Source of the DNA: Helicobacter bilis
GTDB lineage: Bacteria; Campylobacterota; Campylobacteria; Campylobacterales; Helicobacteraceae
Assembly: GCF_001999985.1 (NCBI RefSeq)
Contig: NZ_CP019645.1
Coordinates: 1,736,001 to 1,800,000, forward strand
Direction: 5' to 3'
Length of the DNA: 64,000 bases
The position numbers and the translations under genes are program-made. The first letter of the stretch is position 1, and each line of letters begins with the position of its first letter. The notes under the pieces are model-generated. The model saw only the letters and a program-made list of their open reading frames with translations, made no database searches and was not told the origin of the DNA. This document shows positions 51,670 through 61,200 of this stretch, piece by piece.

Positions 51670-52972
51670 ATGTATAAATTATTATTTATATTTTCATGTG
51701 TATTAACTACGATCAACTTAGTGTCTGCAAAACAGATAAAAGAGTATGTTTTTATAGAATCTAGCGATACAGATTCCAATGACATAACTCTAAACAATAC
51801 AAAAATTGCAAATAATGCAGAATCTTTAACCCCCCCCCCCCCCAACATTCCTAAAAGATTCTATAAACCAACAATTAGAAACTAAAAAATCTAACACTAC
51901 ACATACGCAAAGCACAACACAACAAAAAGATTCTAATAAACTCCCTAGCGACTTACATTTCATATATGGTTTTGACTTTACATTTTTTGCGGATAATTTA
52001 GAAGATTCCTTTCCATATTGGGATACACGCACGCTGCTTCAAGCAAGTATATTTCCTGAAATAGGACTACATTTTTATGGGCAGAATCTTCGTGTCGGCG
52101 GATACTACATTATGAATATGGGCGAGAAAATCCCGCAATTTCCACAAAATGTAGGTTTGAGTTTATATTATGATACGCATTATAAAAATTTTAGCGGCTA
52201 TTTTGGAATCTTTCCGCGAAAGCATTGGATTGGCGTATATCCTAATCTCTACTATCGTAAGGACTTTTTACTGCAAAATCCCATGACAAATGGCTTTGGT
52301 CTGCAATATCAAAATAAGGGCTTAAAAGCAGAATTTATATTTGACTGGTATGGTGGGAATCTGCAAAAACGAATTGATGAGTTTTTAGCACAAGGCTTCT
52401 TGCAGCAGAATTTGTGGCATGATAATATCTTTCTTGGGGCTTCATTCCTGCTTTATCATACAAAAAATGATGAGTTACTCAATCCTTTAAATACGATAAA
52501 AGATGTATGGCTGCTTGATAGGCTGTATTATAATGCCTTTGTTGGCTTTGACTTACAAAAGAGATTTATGCCCTATATGGATTCTATCTATCTTAGTCTT
52601 GGTGTGCTTGGGTCTGTGGAGCGTAAAAGGCGGCATTCTAATGGGCTTGATCCTTTTTCCAACTCTCTTGGATTAGACTTCATGCTAAAAGCACAATACA
52701 AGGGCTTTGGTGTGGAGAATAGCCTGTATTATGGACAGGGGCAGATGAAGTATTTTAGCGAGTATGGGGAATCTTTATATTGGGGATTACCCTTTTATCA
52801 AGCAAGATTCTATGATAGAATGGAGATGTATTGGGAGTATAAAAATGCTTATAGCTCTACTCGTTTTAGCTTTATATTCCACTTTACAGATACAAAGATC
52901 GCAAATACACAAATGCTTACAATAGTCCTTGATACGCATGAGTTATTGAAGAAACTTGCAAAAAGGCAATAG
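51670..52972 (+). CDS. Beta-barrel-like surface protein, phase-variable, out of frame here
   Basis: Starts at the ATG at 51670 with a signal peptide (MYKLLFIFSCVLTTINLVSA) and meets a C14 tract at 51830-51843 that shifts it into a stop at 51883-51885. One C fewer gives ...TPPPP-TFLKDSINQQLETKK... and continues in frame to 52972, about 434 residues in all. The downstream part is rich in aromatic, alternating strands (YIMNMGEKIPQFPQN, YLSLGVLGSVERKRR, NAYSSTRFSFIFHFTD), like an outer-membrane barrel. No known family is recognised. An internal ATG at 52112 could make only a truncated, signal-less product. Confidence 0.65.
51830..51843 (+). repeat. C14 homopolymer tract (contingency locus)
   Basis: Fourteen consecutive C residues at codons 54-58 of the barrel-like gene. 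The counted length leaves the gene off; C13, C10 or C16 would restore the frame. Confidence 0.9.
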
Positions 52973-53050
52973 ATTTTATCGTGCTAAAAGTTATAAATTT
53001 TGATATAATTCTGCATGGATTTACTCCAAATTTACTTTAAAGGGTGTTGT

Positions 53051-54127
53051 ATGAAGAAGTTTTTCTATGCTTTTTTGCTGATGATAGGAAGTGCAGTGAT
53101 GTTACAAGCATTATCGATTGAGACGGCACAAGTCTCAAAAAAGCCAAATGTTGTTATCCTAGCGACTGGCGGGACTATTGCGGGATCGATTGATTCTAAT
53201 ATCAAAACGACTGGTTATACTGCGGGTGTTGTGGGTGTTGATGTATTGATTAATGCTGTGCCAGAGATTAAGAATCTTGCTAACATTAAAGGAGAGCAAA
53301 TCGCAAATATCGATAGTGCGGATATGACTGATGAGATATGGCTCACTCTTGGAAAACGCGTAAATAGCCTTTTAGCAAGCCCTGATGTAGATGGTATCGT
53401 TATCACACATGGCACAGATACAATGGAAGAAACTGCGTTTTTCTTGCATTTAATAATTAAGAGTGATAAGCCTGTCGTGCTAGTAGGTGCTATGCGACCA
53501 AGCACAGCTATGAGTGCTGATGGTCCTAAGAATCTCTATAATGCAGTAGCCCTTGCTGCAAGTCCAAAGGCACGAAATAAAGGCGTTATGATTGCTATGA
53601 ATGATAGGATTCAGAGTGCAAGAGGTGCTACAAAAACACATGCCCTAAATGTTGAGACTTTTAAGTCCCCAAATAGTGGCGATATGGGCTATATCCTTGA
53701 TGGTAATGTATTTTTTAACTATGCTCCATTGCAACCACACACAAGAAAAAGCATCTTTAATATAGATAGAATAGAATCTTTGCCAAAAGTTGATATATTA
53801 TATTCTTATGCAAATGATGGCTCTGGTGTTGCTGCTAAGGCTTTATTTAAAGCTGGCACAAAGGGCATAGTTGTAGCTGGAACTGGTGCTGGTAGTATCC
53901 ATAAATATCAAAAAGAAGTGCTAAAAAGTCTTATGCAGCAGGGCTTAGTAGTCGTGCAAAGCTCAAGAGTTGGCTCTGGCATTGTCCTTGCAAATAGTGA
54001 TGATTCTAAGCTAGGATTTATCGGTGCACATGATCTAAATCCACAAAAAGCACGAATTTTACTCATGCTTGCTTTGACAAAAACAAATAAAACAGATGCT
54101 ATTGCAAAGATTTTTGAAACTTATTAA
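53051..54127 (+). CDS. L-asparaginase, periplasmic (type II)
   Basis: Hydrolyses asparagine (and often glutamine) to aspartate plus ammonia in the periplasm, supplying carbon and nitrogen. The 358-residue precursor starts at 53051 (ribosome site AAAGGGTG) with a signal peptide ending at about residue 20 (LMIGSAVMLQA). Catalytic motifs: ATGGTIAGS with T42, and THGTDTMEETAFFL (about 118-131) carrying the second threonine/aspartate pair. GTGAGSIHKYQKE closes the fold. An upstream in-frame ATG at 53015 has no site. It is a common virulence-associated enzyme in Helicobacter. Confidence 0.93.
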   Translation: MKKFFYAFLLMIGSAVMLQALSIETAQVSKKPNVVILATGGTIAGSIDSNIKTTGYTAGVVGVDVLINAVPEIKNLANIKGEQIANIDSADMTDEIWLTLGKRVNSLLASPDVDGIVITHGTDTMEETAFFLHLIIKSDKPVVLVGAMRPSTAMSADGPKNLYNAVALAASPKARNKGVMIAMNDRIQSARGATKTHALNVETFKSPNSGDMGYILDGNVFFNYAPLQPHTRKSIFNIDRIESLPKVDILYSYANDGSGVAAKALFKAGTKGIVVAGTGAGSIHKYQKEVLKSLMQQGLVVVQSSRVGSGIVLANSDDSKLGFIGAHDLNPQKARILLMLALTKTNKTDAIAKIFETY

Positions 54128-54169
54128 AATAGTGTTGTAAAATTTTTATAGTTCTCTCAATATAACCTT

Positions 54170-54202
54170 GATAATGTCATCTATTATGGTTTTGACATTA
54201 TC
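54170..54202 (+). terminator. Hairpin after the asparaginase gene
   Basis: GATAATGTCA at 54170-54179 and TGACATTATC at 54193-54202 form a perfect 10-bp stem with a 13-base loop. A T7 run lies shortly downstream. It likely ends the asparaginase transcript. Confidence 0.55.
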
Positions 54203-54550
54203 TTGCCCCCTCCCTTTTTTTCAAATAATATAGAATCTTGTGGCTTTTGCTCTGGCAAGTACTAAATTTGTGTTTGCAAAGATCGAAATGAGAATATTTT
54301 TATTTCTATAAGTTTTGGTATTGTTTTATTGATTGCTTGTAATGACAATCCTGTTAGACTAACATTTCTTTTGCGATTTATATGTTGGTAGCATATATTA
54401 TTTATACCTAAAAAACCTCTAGTTATATCCCTTTAGCCTTGTTGCACAATGCGTCAAATAGACACTAAATACAATGTTTATATCCAATTAAGGTAAATTT
54501 AAATTTTAAAAAATACATGAATTCGCTAAACTATAAAGTGTTAATAATTT
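54203..54550. other. Gene-free stretch before the RNA candidate
   Basis: About 350 bases without an ORF or repeat that I recognise. A -10-like TATAAA at 54532-54537 could start the RNA candidate that follows. Confidence 0.4.
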
Positions 54551-54771
54551 TTGTGATACCTTAAAAGGTATCCGTGCCAGCATGAACACAGTAAGAATAG
54601 AATGGAAGCTTAGTTTTTTAAAGGTAGGGCTATAATATTAGGGTTGCTGTGTTGGTATTAAAAGCCAAGCATAGTTTATCTAGGCGCGGTGTTTTCCGTA
54701 TCGAGAAAAACGGTAGGGATCTTAGATTCCTGTTGTGTAAGTATGCGTAGGGGTATTTTTTGCCTACTTTT
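54551..54771 (+). ncRNA. Candidate structured RNA of about 200 nt
   Basis: No ORF, but dense pairing. GATACCTT-AA-AAGGTATC (54555-54572) is a perfect 8-bp inverted repeat. A nested rod is also possible: 54556-54562 with 54750-54756, 54580-54583 with 54743-54746, 54586-54590 with 54734-54738. GTAGG/CCTAC at 54747-54767 followed by T4 may be a terminator. A -10-like box precedes it. The closed-ended rod with bulges resembles 6S RNA in shape, but no conserved 6S word is identified; I see no tmRNA, RNase P or SRP signature. Confidence 0.4.
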
Positions 54772-55009
54772 GTGCTATCAAAGAGTGTGATTTCTTACAA
54801 TCTCATTGAAATATGCAAAAGAGAAAATGCAATCAGTCTATGTAATCTTTATTGTTCGAATGCTATTGAGCGACTTGATAGTGAGGGAAAGATTGGTGGT
54901 GATTTGATGTGATTATTCTTTGCAGGATATACCTTACAAGCATACTTGCATTCACGCACTCTCCAATATATAAAAGTACTACGACAACATATTGCCATTT
55001 TTTTGGTTT

Positions 55010-55085
55010 TGGTGGAGTGTAGGGGGTTCGAACCCCTGACCTCAACGCTGCCAGCGTTGCGCTCTCCCAACTGAGCTAACACCCC
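55010..55085 (-). tRNA. tRNA-Ala (anticodon GGC)
   Basis: 76 nt on the minus strand. The acceptor GGGGTGT pairs with ACACTCC; the D arm GCTCAGTTGGGAGAGC, anticodon loop CTGGCAG with GGC, and T arm with TTCGAAC are all in place, and the CCA end is encoded. It decodes GCC/GCU alanine codons. No rRNA is adjacent. Confidence 0.95.
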
Positions 55086-55212
55086 AAATGAAGCCTCTAG
55101 ACCTATCTATTAATATCCTAAAATGAATGGTATGTCATCTTTTTGATCAAATAAAGAACGAGAGTGCATATACCATTCTTTATTTCATTAAGAAACAAAT
55201 ATTTTTTGAATC

Positions 55213-55716
55213 TTAGAAATTTCTTTTCAAAAGATTATCAACGCGTAATATTGTAGTTAATCTATCACCTTGCTTTGCAATGCCATATAATAAGTTTTCT
55301 TGCTCATTGAAAGTATCGGGTATAGGATCGATTTGATTCTCATCAATCCTTATGGCTTCTGTCAATTTATCGATAACAAAACCAGCGATTTCATCATTAT
55401 GATTCACAACTAAATAGCGTGTATCTTTATCCTGTTTTGTTTGTGGGATACCAAACTTCATTCTAAGATTAATGAGTGGATATACATTTCCACGCAGGTT
55501 AAATACACCCATTACATAATTTGGAGTACCCGGCACACGAGTGAAATCAATAGGTTTTATAATCTCTTTAACATTTAAAATAGGCACTGCAAACTCTTCA
55601 GTTCCCACCACAAAACCAATTAATTGCACGATATGTTCAGAATCACTATGCAACTCTTCTCCCACATTTTGCTTTTGCTGTTTTGCAAATACATCTTTTA
55701 ATGCGTTATTATCCAT
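55213..55716 (-). CDS. cheW: Chemotaxis coupling protein CheW
   Basis: Links receptors to CheA. The 167 residues form one CheW domain: VGTEEFAVPILNVKEIIKP, VPGTPNYVMGVFNLRG, NVYPLINLRMKFG and ILRVDNLLKRN. The N-terminal 25 residues are variable. It starts 2 bases after the cheAY stop, so the cluster cheV-cheAY-cheW is one operon, as in H. pylori and Campylobacter. Confidence 0.95.
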   Translation of the reverse strand: MDNNALKDVFAKQQKQNVGEELHSDSEHIVQLIGFVVGTEEFAVPILNVKEIIKPIDFTRVPGTPNYVMGVFNLRGNVYPLINLRMKFGIPQTKQDKDTRYLVVNHNDEIAGFVIDKLTEAIRIDENQIDPIPDTFNEQENLLYGIAKQGDRLTTILRVDNLLKRNF

Positions 55717-55718
55717 TC

Positions 55719-58094
55719 TTATTCTCCATCTACTTGCAAGTTAATATTTCGTTTTACGACATTCAACAAATATTCAGGCGTATATGGCTTTGTAATATAT
55801 TCTGTCATACCAGATTCTACACCACGCATTCTATCCGTTTTGCTTGTCCTGCTCGTTACTGCGATGAGTGGCAAGTTTTTAAAGCGATTGTATTTTCTTA
55901 CTTCACTTGCAAAAGTGTAGCCATCCATTCTAGGCATTTCAATATCAACAAGCACAGCATCAAGGTCATGATCGCCACTTTTTACAATCTCAAGTCCCTC
56001 TAGTCCATTGCTTGCTTCAAGCACTGTAACACCTAAAGGTTTCAAGCATTTTTTCATAATCGTTCTATCTGTTGTGCTATCATCGATTGCCAATACAATG
56101 TAATCGCTTGGTGAGTTTTTAGCTTTTGCCGCAGTGTTTTGAGAGATAAGATTATTCACGTTTACCTTAACATCTTTTGCCATATCCATCATTGCGGCAA
56201 CATCAGCGATTAAGGTAATCTTACCATCTCCCCTAACAGTCGCTCCAGCAATACCCTCTGTGCCTTTGAGATAGTAGCCCAAACTTTTAATAACAACCTC
56301 TTCTTGCCCGATGAGATAATCCACAATTACACCGATTTTTTGCTCCGCTAAACCGATGATAACAACATAGACTTCATTAAGACTTTCTAAAACAGAATCT
56401 ACCTTGAAAATATCTGCTAATCGCACAAGGCTTAATACCTCATCTCTTAGTCTCAATACGCTTTTACCATCAACTGTGTAAATCTCTTCTTGTGATACAC
56501 GCACGGTTTCTAATACCGAGCTAAGTGGTATAGCATAGCATTCTTCTTGCACTCCAACAAGCAAGGCTTGCATAATAGCTAGTGTTAATGGAATCTTTAA
56601 CTTCTGTGTCGTGCCTACGCCAAGTTCAGAATCTATTTCTATGATACCATTAAGCTTTTCAACATTTGTTTTCACAACATCCATGCCCACGCCACGACCG
56701 CTTACATTCGTAATGCTTGCCGCGGTAGAAAAGCCCGGTCTAAAAATGATGCCAAACGCTTCCTTTTCACTCATGTTTTCAGCATCTCGTTCATTAATAA
56801 GCCCTTTTTCAATAGCTTTCTTTTTCAGCATTTCAGCATCAAGCCCCTTACCATCATCTTTAATCTCAATGACGATATGATTTCCTTCATTATAAGCCTT
56901 AAGCTCGACTTTACCAACTTCACTTTTACCATTTGCTTTTCGCACATCTGGCACTTCGATACCATGGTCGCATGAGTTTCTAATAATATGGATAAGAGGA
57001 TCGCCAATCTCTTCTACAATGGATTTATCAAGTTCTGTTTCTTCACCACTAATGATTAGATCAATGTTTTTGCCAAGCTCCCTGCTTAGATCTCGCACCA
57101 TTCTTGGGAATTTACTAAACACCTTACCAACAGGAAGCATTCTTGTTTTCATAACCGCAAGTTGTAAATCTGTCGTTACAGTGCTAATTGAGCTTACGAC
57201 TTGATTCAACTCTTCAAGGAATTTCTCCCCATCATATCGCTCTTCAACATCACCATAGATTCTAATGAGTCTGTTTTTACCTAAAACTAATTCCCCAATA
57301 AGATTCATAAGGTGATCAAGTCTTTTTACATCTACACGCACGGTTGGTTCTACTGCAACAGAAGGTGCTTTTTGCCCACCTGCTTCCGCTTTAGGTGCTG
57401 CCTTTGCGGCTGGGGCTGCAGCAGGCGTTGCCTTTTGTTCTGTGGCTTTTGCTTGTGCTTCTTCTTGCTTTTTCTCTTGCCTTCTCTTCTTATCTTCTTC
57501 TTGTCTTTTTGCAAGCAATCTTGCTATTTCTGCTTCTACTTCTTCTGGCGACATATTAGCATAATCTGGCTCTTCTTCAGAATCTGCTGACGCAGATTCT
57601 GCACTCTCTGTGCTACTAGATTCTGTATTAGCCTGTTGTGCTTCTTGTGTAGGTGCTGCCTCTGTAGCTGGAGATTCTGCGGTTGCTTCATCGATCGCTT
57701 CACCTTTTGAGATAGCTTGCAAACGCTTTACGCAATCACTTACATCAATACCACTATTTGCATCAGTCCCATTATCACGGATAACGCTTAAAAGAGCTTT
57801 CATTAAGTCAATAGATTCTAGAATCACATCCATCACATCAGGTGTGATTTTAAGCTCACCCCTACGAGCTTTGTTAAGCACATCTTCCATATTGTGTGTT
57901 AAATGTGTTAAAACATCAAAATTTAAGAATGAACTTGAACCTTTTATAGTGTGTGCTACCCTAAAAATCCTGTTTAATAAATCTAAATCTTCAGGGTTAT
58001 TTTCTAATTCAACCAAATCTTGGTCAAGTTGCTCGACCATCTCAAAGGCTTCAATCAGAAAGTCCTCCATTATCTCTTGCATATCATCATTCAT
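55719..58094 (-). CDS. cheA: Chemotaxis histidine kinase-receiver fusion CheAY
   Basis: The central kinase of chemotaxis with an extra C-terminal receiver domain, as in H. pylori CheAY. The 791 residues contain HPt (H48 in FRVAHTIKGSSSF), a Glu/Ala/Lys-rich linker at about 145-240, dimerisation, HATPase (VEEIGDPLIHIIRNSCDHG, GRGVGMDVVKTN), CheW-like domain and a receiver at about 665-791 with LAIDDSTTDRTIM and DIEMPRMDGYTFA. The receiver is a phosphate sink or modulator of signalling. The linker is unusually repetitive in AP-, KK- and Q-rich residues. Confidence 0.96.
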   Translation of the reverse strand: MNDDMQEIMEDFLIEAFEMVEQLDQDLVELENNPEDLDLLNRIFRVAHTIKGSSSFLNFDVLTHLTHNMEDVLNKARRGELKITPDVMDVILESIDLMKALLSVIRDNGTDANSGIDVSDCVKRLQAISKGEAIDEATAESPATEAAPTQEAQQANTESSSTESAESASADSEEEPDYANMSPEEVEAEIARLLAKRQEEDKKRRQEKKQEEAQAKATEQKATPAAAPAAKAAPKAEAGGQKAPSVAVEPTVRVDVKRLDHLMNLIGELVLGKNRLIRIYGDVEERYDGEKFLEELNQVVSSISTVTTDLQLAVMKTRMLPVGKVFSKFPRMVRDLSRELGKNIDLIISGEETELDKSIVEEIGDPLIHIIRNSCDHGIEVPDVRKANGKSEVGKVELKAYNEGNHIVIEIKDDGKGLDAEMLKKKAIEKGLINERDAENMSEKEAFGIIFRPGFSTAASITNVSGRGVGMDVVKTNVEKLNGIIEIDSELGVGTTQKLKIPLTLAIMQALLVGVQEECYAIPLSSVLETVRVSQEEIYTVDGKSVLRLRDEVLSLVRLADIFKVDSVLESLNEVYVVIIGLAEQKIGVIVDYLIGQEEVVIKSLGYYLKGTEGIAGATVRGDGKITLIADVAAMMDMAKDVKVNVNNLISQNTAAKAKNSPSDYIVLAIDDSTTDRTIMKKCLKPLGVTVLEASNGLEGLEIVKSGDHDLDAVLVDIEMPRMDGYTFASEVRKYNRFKNLPLIAVTSRTSKTDRMRGVESGMTEYITKPYTPEYLLNVVKRNINLQVDGE

Positions 58095-58185
58095 TTAACA
58101 CCTCTAAATAACTATAAATTATGTATTGCATTATCCATGCTTTTTCATAACTGCCAATTATAACATAAAAAAAAATATTTTTGGT

Positions 58186-59133
58186 TTATTCCAAAATTTT
58201 TATAATTTCATCATAAAAAGTCTGTGCATCAAACTTTACTAAATAGGCATCCGCACCAATATCTCGCCCTTTTTGCTCACTAAATTTATCACAAATGGAC
58301 GAGTTAAATATAAATGGTATAGATTGGAATCTTTCATCGCTTTTAATGATTTCTGCGAAATGGAAGCCATCCATTTTAGGCATTTCAATATCAGAGATAA
58401 TAAAGCGTATAAATGAAGTGAGATTTCCATTTTTTTCCACATACAAGTCATTTAGCGTTTGCAATGCCATTTCGCCATCATGTGCTTCAATCACGGTAAA
58501 GCCCATTTTTTTGAGATTCTTTTTCAATAAAGAGCGAGCAATAGTGCTATCATCTACGATTAATACATGTCCGCTAAACTTCTTAGTTACTTCTTGCAAC
58601 TCTTTTTTATCTTGTTTATCACTATAAAAATCGAGATCATCAACAATGCCCTCTAAATCAAGGATTAAAAGTGTTTTGCCATCTTCTATGCGTGTTGTGC
58701 CTGTGATTTTACCGCGTTCTAAATTATGGCTATTTGAGCTAAATTGTGCTGCTTGGACATTATCCCAGCCTATACGTCTAATAAGCTTTGCTTCATGCAC
58801 CAAAAAACCTATCTTTAAATTATTAAATTCAGTGATAATCACTCGTTTTTTATGCAAGGGCAAATCTGCTTCCCTATCCTTAATATTAAGCCATGTTGCT
58901 AAATCTACAAGGGGTATAATAATACCTCTAAGATCAAATACACCGATGACATAATCTGGACTAGCTGGTAATTCAAAAGTTTCTGGCATTTGTATAATCT
59001 CTTGGACTTTTGCGACATTTATACCATAGATACCCTCATATACTTCGCCATTAGTTTGTTCATTGATTCTAAAATCTACCAATTCTATTTCATTGGAGGA
59101 TATTTTTGTCTGATATGCTTTTTTCTGTTCCAT
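58186..59133 (-). CDS. cheV: Chemotaxis protein CheV
   Basis: CheW-receiver fusion that can be phosphorylated by CheA and tunes receptor coupling. The 315 residues have a CheW domain (about 30-170: NVAKVQEIIQMPE-type strand seen as GINVAKVQEIIQMPE, VIGVFDLRGIIIPLVDLATW) and a receiver (about 190-315: HVLIVDDSTIARSLLKKN, ISDIEMPKMDGFHFA). It opens the chemotaxis operon, and its start region overlaps the 3' end of the phosphatase gene by 44 bases. Confidence 0.95.
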   Translation of the reverse strand: MEQKKAYQTKISSNEIELVDFRINEQTNGEVYEGIYGINVAKVQEIIQMPETFELPASPDYVIGVFDLRGIIIPLVDLATWLNIKDREADLPLHKKRVIITEFNNLKIGFLVHEAKLIRRIGWDNVQAAQFSSNSHNLERGKITGTTRIEDGKTLLILDLEGIVDDLDFYSDKQDKKELQEVTKKFSGHVLIVDDSTIARSLLKKNLKKMGFTVIEAHDGEMALQTLNDLYVEKNGNLTSFIRFIISDIEMPKMDGFHFAEIIKSDERFQSIPFIFNSSICDKFSEQKGRDIGADAYLVKFDAQTFYDEIIKILE

Positions 59134-59920
59134 ACGCCACCTCTATAAACAAGCTGCCCTGTTTAAAACTAAGATAATCTTTGTGAAAATAACACGATTG
59201 CAATGCGTTATAAAAAACATTTTCTTCCTTTACATGTTGTCCTAAATGATAATGTCCCTCTATAATACAAAACTTTGTAATACCTGTGGCAAATCCATCA
59301 TTAATTAGTTTCTGAATAACATGAGATTTATATTTTACAATCCTTTCAGACATAAAATGTAGAAAATCAGTGCGAAAAAATGAAAATTCTGCAATCAGTT
59401 TTTGATTTATACGAGCTGCAATTGCTTTGTAAATTATACCACAACTTAGTGTATCAAGTAACCGAAAAATAAATAAGACATAAGGTTTAGCAATAAACTT
59501 ACGATAAGAATCATAATTTTTATTAATCCATAAATCACCATGGGCTAATATATATATTGTCTCATTGCTGCCTTTTATGATAAGCGGCTGCATGCAATAG
59601 GCATAAATCCTTAGATTCTTAGCATTATAATCATAACCCCTCCATACAGAATCTAATCCAAAATCATGATTTCCCTCTATTATTATAATCTCATTGCTAA
59701 AAGTTAGCTTGGCAATCTTTTCTATAAGCCCCCTATTTGCAACGCAACTACTATGAACACTGCCGATAAGAAAATGAAATATATCACCCATTAAAATAAT
59801 CTGTCGTTGCGGGGGAAAATTATCAAAATATTCTAAAAGATTCACATCATTTTCTTTAAAGTGTGAATCTGCTATAAAAAAGGCATCTTCTCTAATTGTA
59901 AAATCATTAATAATTGTCAT
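59090..59920 (-). CDS. Metallophosphoesterase, LpxH-like
   Basis: A 276-residue calcineurin-type phosphatase, probably peripheral to the membrane. Metal motifs are visible: FIADSHFKEND (D18, H20), LMGDIFHFLIG, IEGNHDFGLDS, LAHGDLWINKNYDSY and EGHYHLGQH. It resembles UDP-2,3-diacylglucosamine hydrolase of lipid A synthesis, but the activity is inferred. H. pylori has the same gene order with cheV. Its 3' end overlaps cheV by 44 bases, so translation is coupled. Confidence 0.8.
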   Translation of the reverse strand: MTIINDFTIREDAFFIADSHFKENDVNLLEYFDNFPPQRQIILMGDIFHFLIGSVHSSCVANRGLIEKIAKLTFSNEIIIIEGNHDFGLDSVWRGYDYNAKNLRIYAYCMQPLIIKGSNETIYILAHGDLWINKNYDSYRKFIAKPYVLFIFRLLDTLSCGIIYKAIAARINQKLIAEFSFFRTDFLHFMSERIVKYKSHVIQKLINDGFATGITKFCIIEGHYHLGQHVKEENVFYNALQSCYFHKDYLSFKQGSLFIEVAYGTEKSISDKNILQ

Positions 59921-60120
59921 TTTTTTTGCTTTTTAATGTGTTTAGTTTCTATAAAATGATAGCACAAAAATCCTGTGATATTTTTATAAGATTCTATTAA
60001 GAATGTAACTTTGTATCGCAACTTAACGCATATCGCTATAAATATACATAGAATCTTAGGTGAGTTTGACAGAAGTATGTTAGAATGAAGCGTTTTTTAT
60101 CTTTTTATTAGGAGAATATC

Positions 60121-60321
60121 ATGCAAATTTCTATTAATGGCGAACATCAAAATATAGCGGATAACATCACAATCACACAACTTTTAGAGCAATTAGAAGT
60201 AGAAGATAAAATCGTCGCAATTTCTCTAAATGCAAATGTAGTAAAAAAAGACACATGGACACAAGTGTATTTGAAAGAACATGATAAGTTAGAGCTTTTG
60301 CAATTTATGAGTGGTGGTTGA
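60121..60321 (+). CDS. thiS: Sulfur carrier protein ThiS
   Basis: A 66-residue ubiquitin-like protein that carries sulfur as a C-terminal thiocarboxylate to the thiazole of thiamine. It ends in the required Gly-Gly (FMSGG), and the N-terminal MQISINGEHQNIADN fold is typical. The ribosome site is AGGAGA. No thiG, thiH or thiF gene is adjacent, so it stands alone here. Confidence 0.88.
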   Translation: MQISINGEHQNIADNITITQLLEQLEVEDKIVAISLNANVVKKDTWTQVYLKEHDKLELLQFMSGG

Positions 60322-60434
60322 TTAGATTTTAAATATGACTTTTAGGTTAGAATCTTAAGTAGTTCGTTCGAAATCCTAGCTTAGATTCTGCATTCTTAAC
60401 CCAGTTTTTACATCATTTATCGCATATTAAGTCG

Positions 60435-61130
60435 CTATATATCCCCATCTACATTACATCCAAACATACTATCAAACCCTATGCCACCATCTGTTATCAT
60501 CATCAAATAGCGTGAAAATAGCTCATTTAAGCGCATTTTTAAGAATCCTAGCCTTGCATTACTTGCTTCAATGCTATATATCGTGCCACCGCCATTTATG
60601 TCATAAATATGTGCGTGGTGTGCCTTTGTGTATGCTTCATAGCTATCGCGGAGCTTAAGCCACGCTCTTTGCTCTTCTAGCAGTGTGTCTTGCCCATTTT
60701 TTATACTTTGGATATTGGGCTCGTGAGAGAAAGCCCCTGTTGGTGTGGTTTTGTTTTGCTTTTTTACTTCAGCGCGGTAGAGTTTGTAGTATTTGTTTAA
60801 AAGCTTGTCATACTCATCATAGCCATAATTAAGTGAAGCTAGAATGCCTTGTGTTGAGCCTAGCACTTCGCCTAAGTTTTGCACCCAACAATCAATTTGC
60901 GTTGTTTCAAAGAGATAGATTTGCTCTTGCTTATTTTTAGGATTGAAGTCAAAATTAGCCCTATCGCATTGCTTTTTGATATACTCTTGCTTGTCTTTGC
61001 TTACATTGTATTCCTTAAACAACTTTTGCAAACTCTCACTATCAGCAAACGCCATAAACGCCATAAACGCCAAAGGCATTAGAATCTTAGCCTTTGTGCT
61101 AACCTTAAATAATCTTATAAAAACGCCCAT
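60435..61130 (-). CDS. Secreted LprI/DUF1311-like protein
   Basis: A 231-residue protein with a signal peptide (about residues 1-29, ILMPLAFMAFMAFAD). The helical part carries LLNKYYKLYRAEVKKQ and LLEEQRAWLKLRDSYEAYTK, the arrangement of LprI/DUF1311 domains, some of which inhibit lysozyme. A cysteine pair (CDRANFD and IDCWVQNL) may be a disulphide. The tandem MAFMAFAD comes from a short repeat of cgccataaa in the DNA. It stands alone. Confidence 0.65.
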   Translation of the reverse strand: MGVFIRLFKVSTKAKILMPLAFMAFMAFADSESLQKLFKEYNVSKDKQEYIKKQCDRANFDFNPKNKQEQIYLFETTQIDCWVQNLGEVLGSTQGILASLNYGYDEYDKLLNKYYKLYRAEVKKQNKTTPTGAFSHEPNIQSIKNGQDTLLEEQRAWLKLRDSYEAYTKAHHAHIYDINGGGTIYSIEASNARLGFLKMRLNELFSRYLMMITDGGIGFDSMFGCNVDGDI

Positions 61131-61200
61131 AAATCACCGCCTTTGCTTTGTTTGTTAAATGCAAAGATTCTAGCACATAGAATAAAATAAGATTCTAAGA

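Noticed and set aside
54551-54771. tmRNA, RNase P, SRP RNA or a riboswitch
   Set aside because: None of the conserved words of these RNAs is present; kept only as an unnamed candidate RNA.
54849-55082. ORFs overlapping tRNA-Ala
   Set aside because: They read through the tRNA and its leader; no ribosome site.
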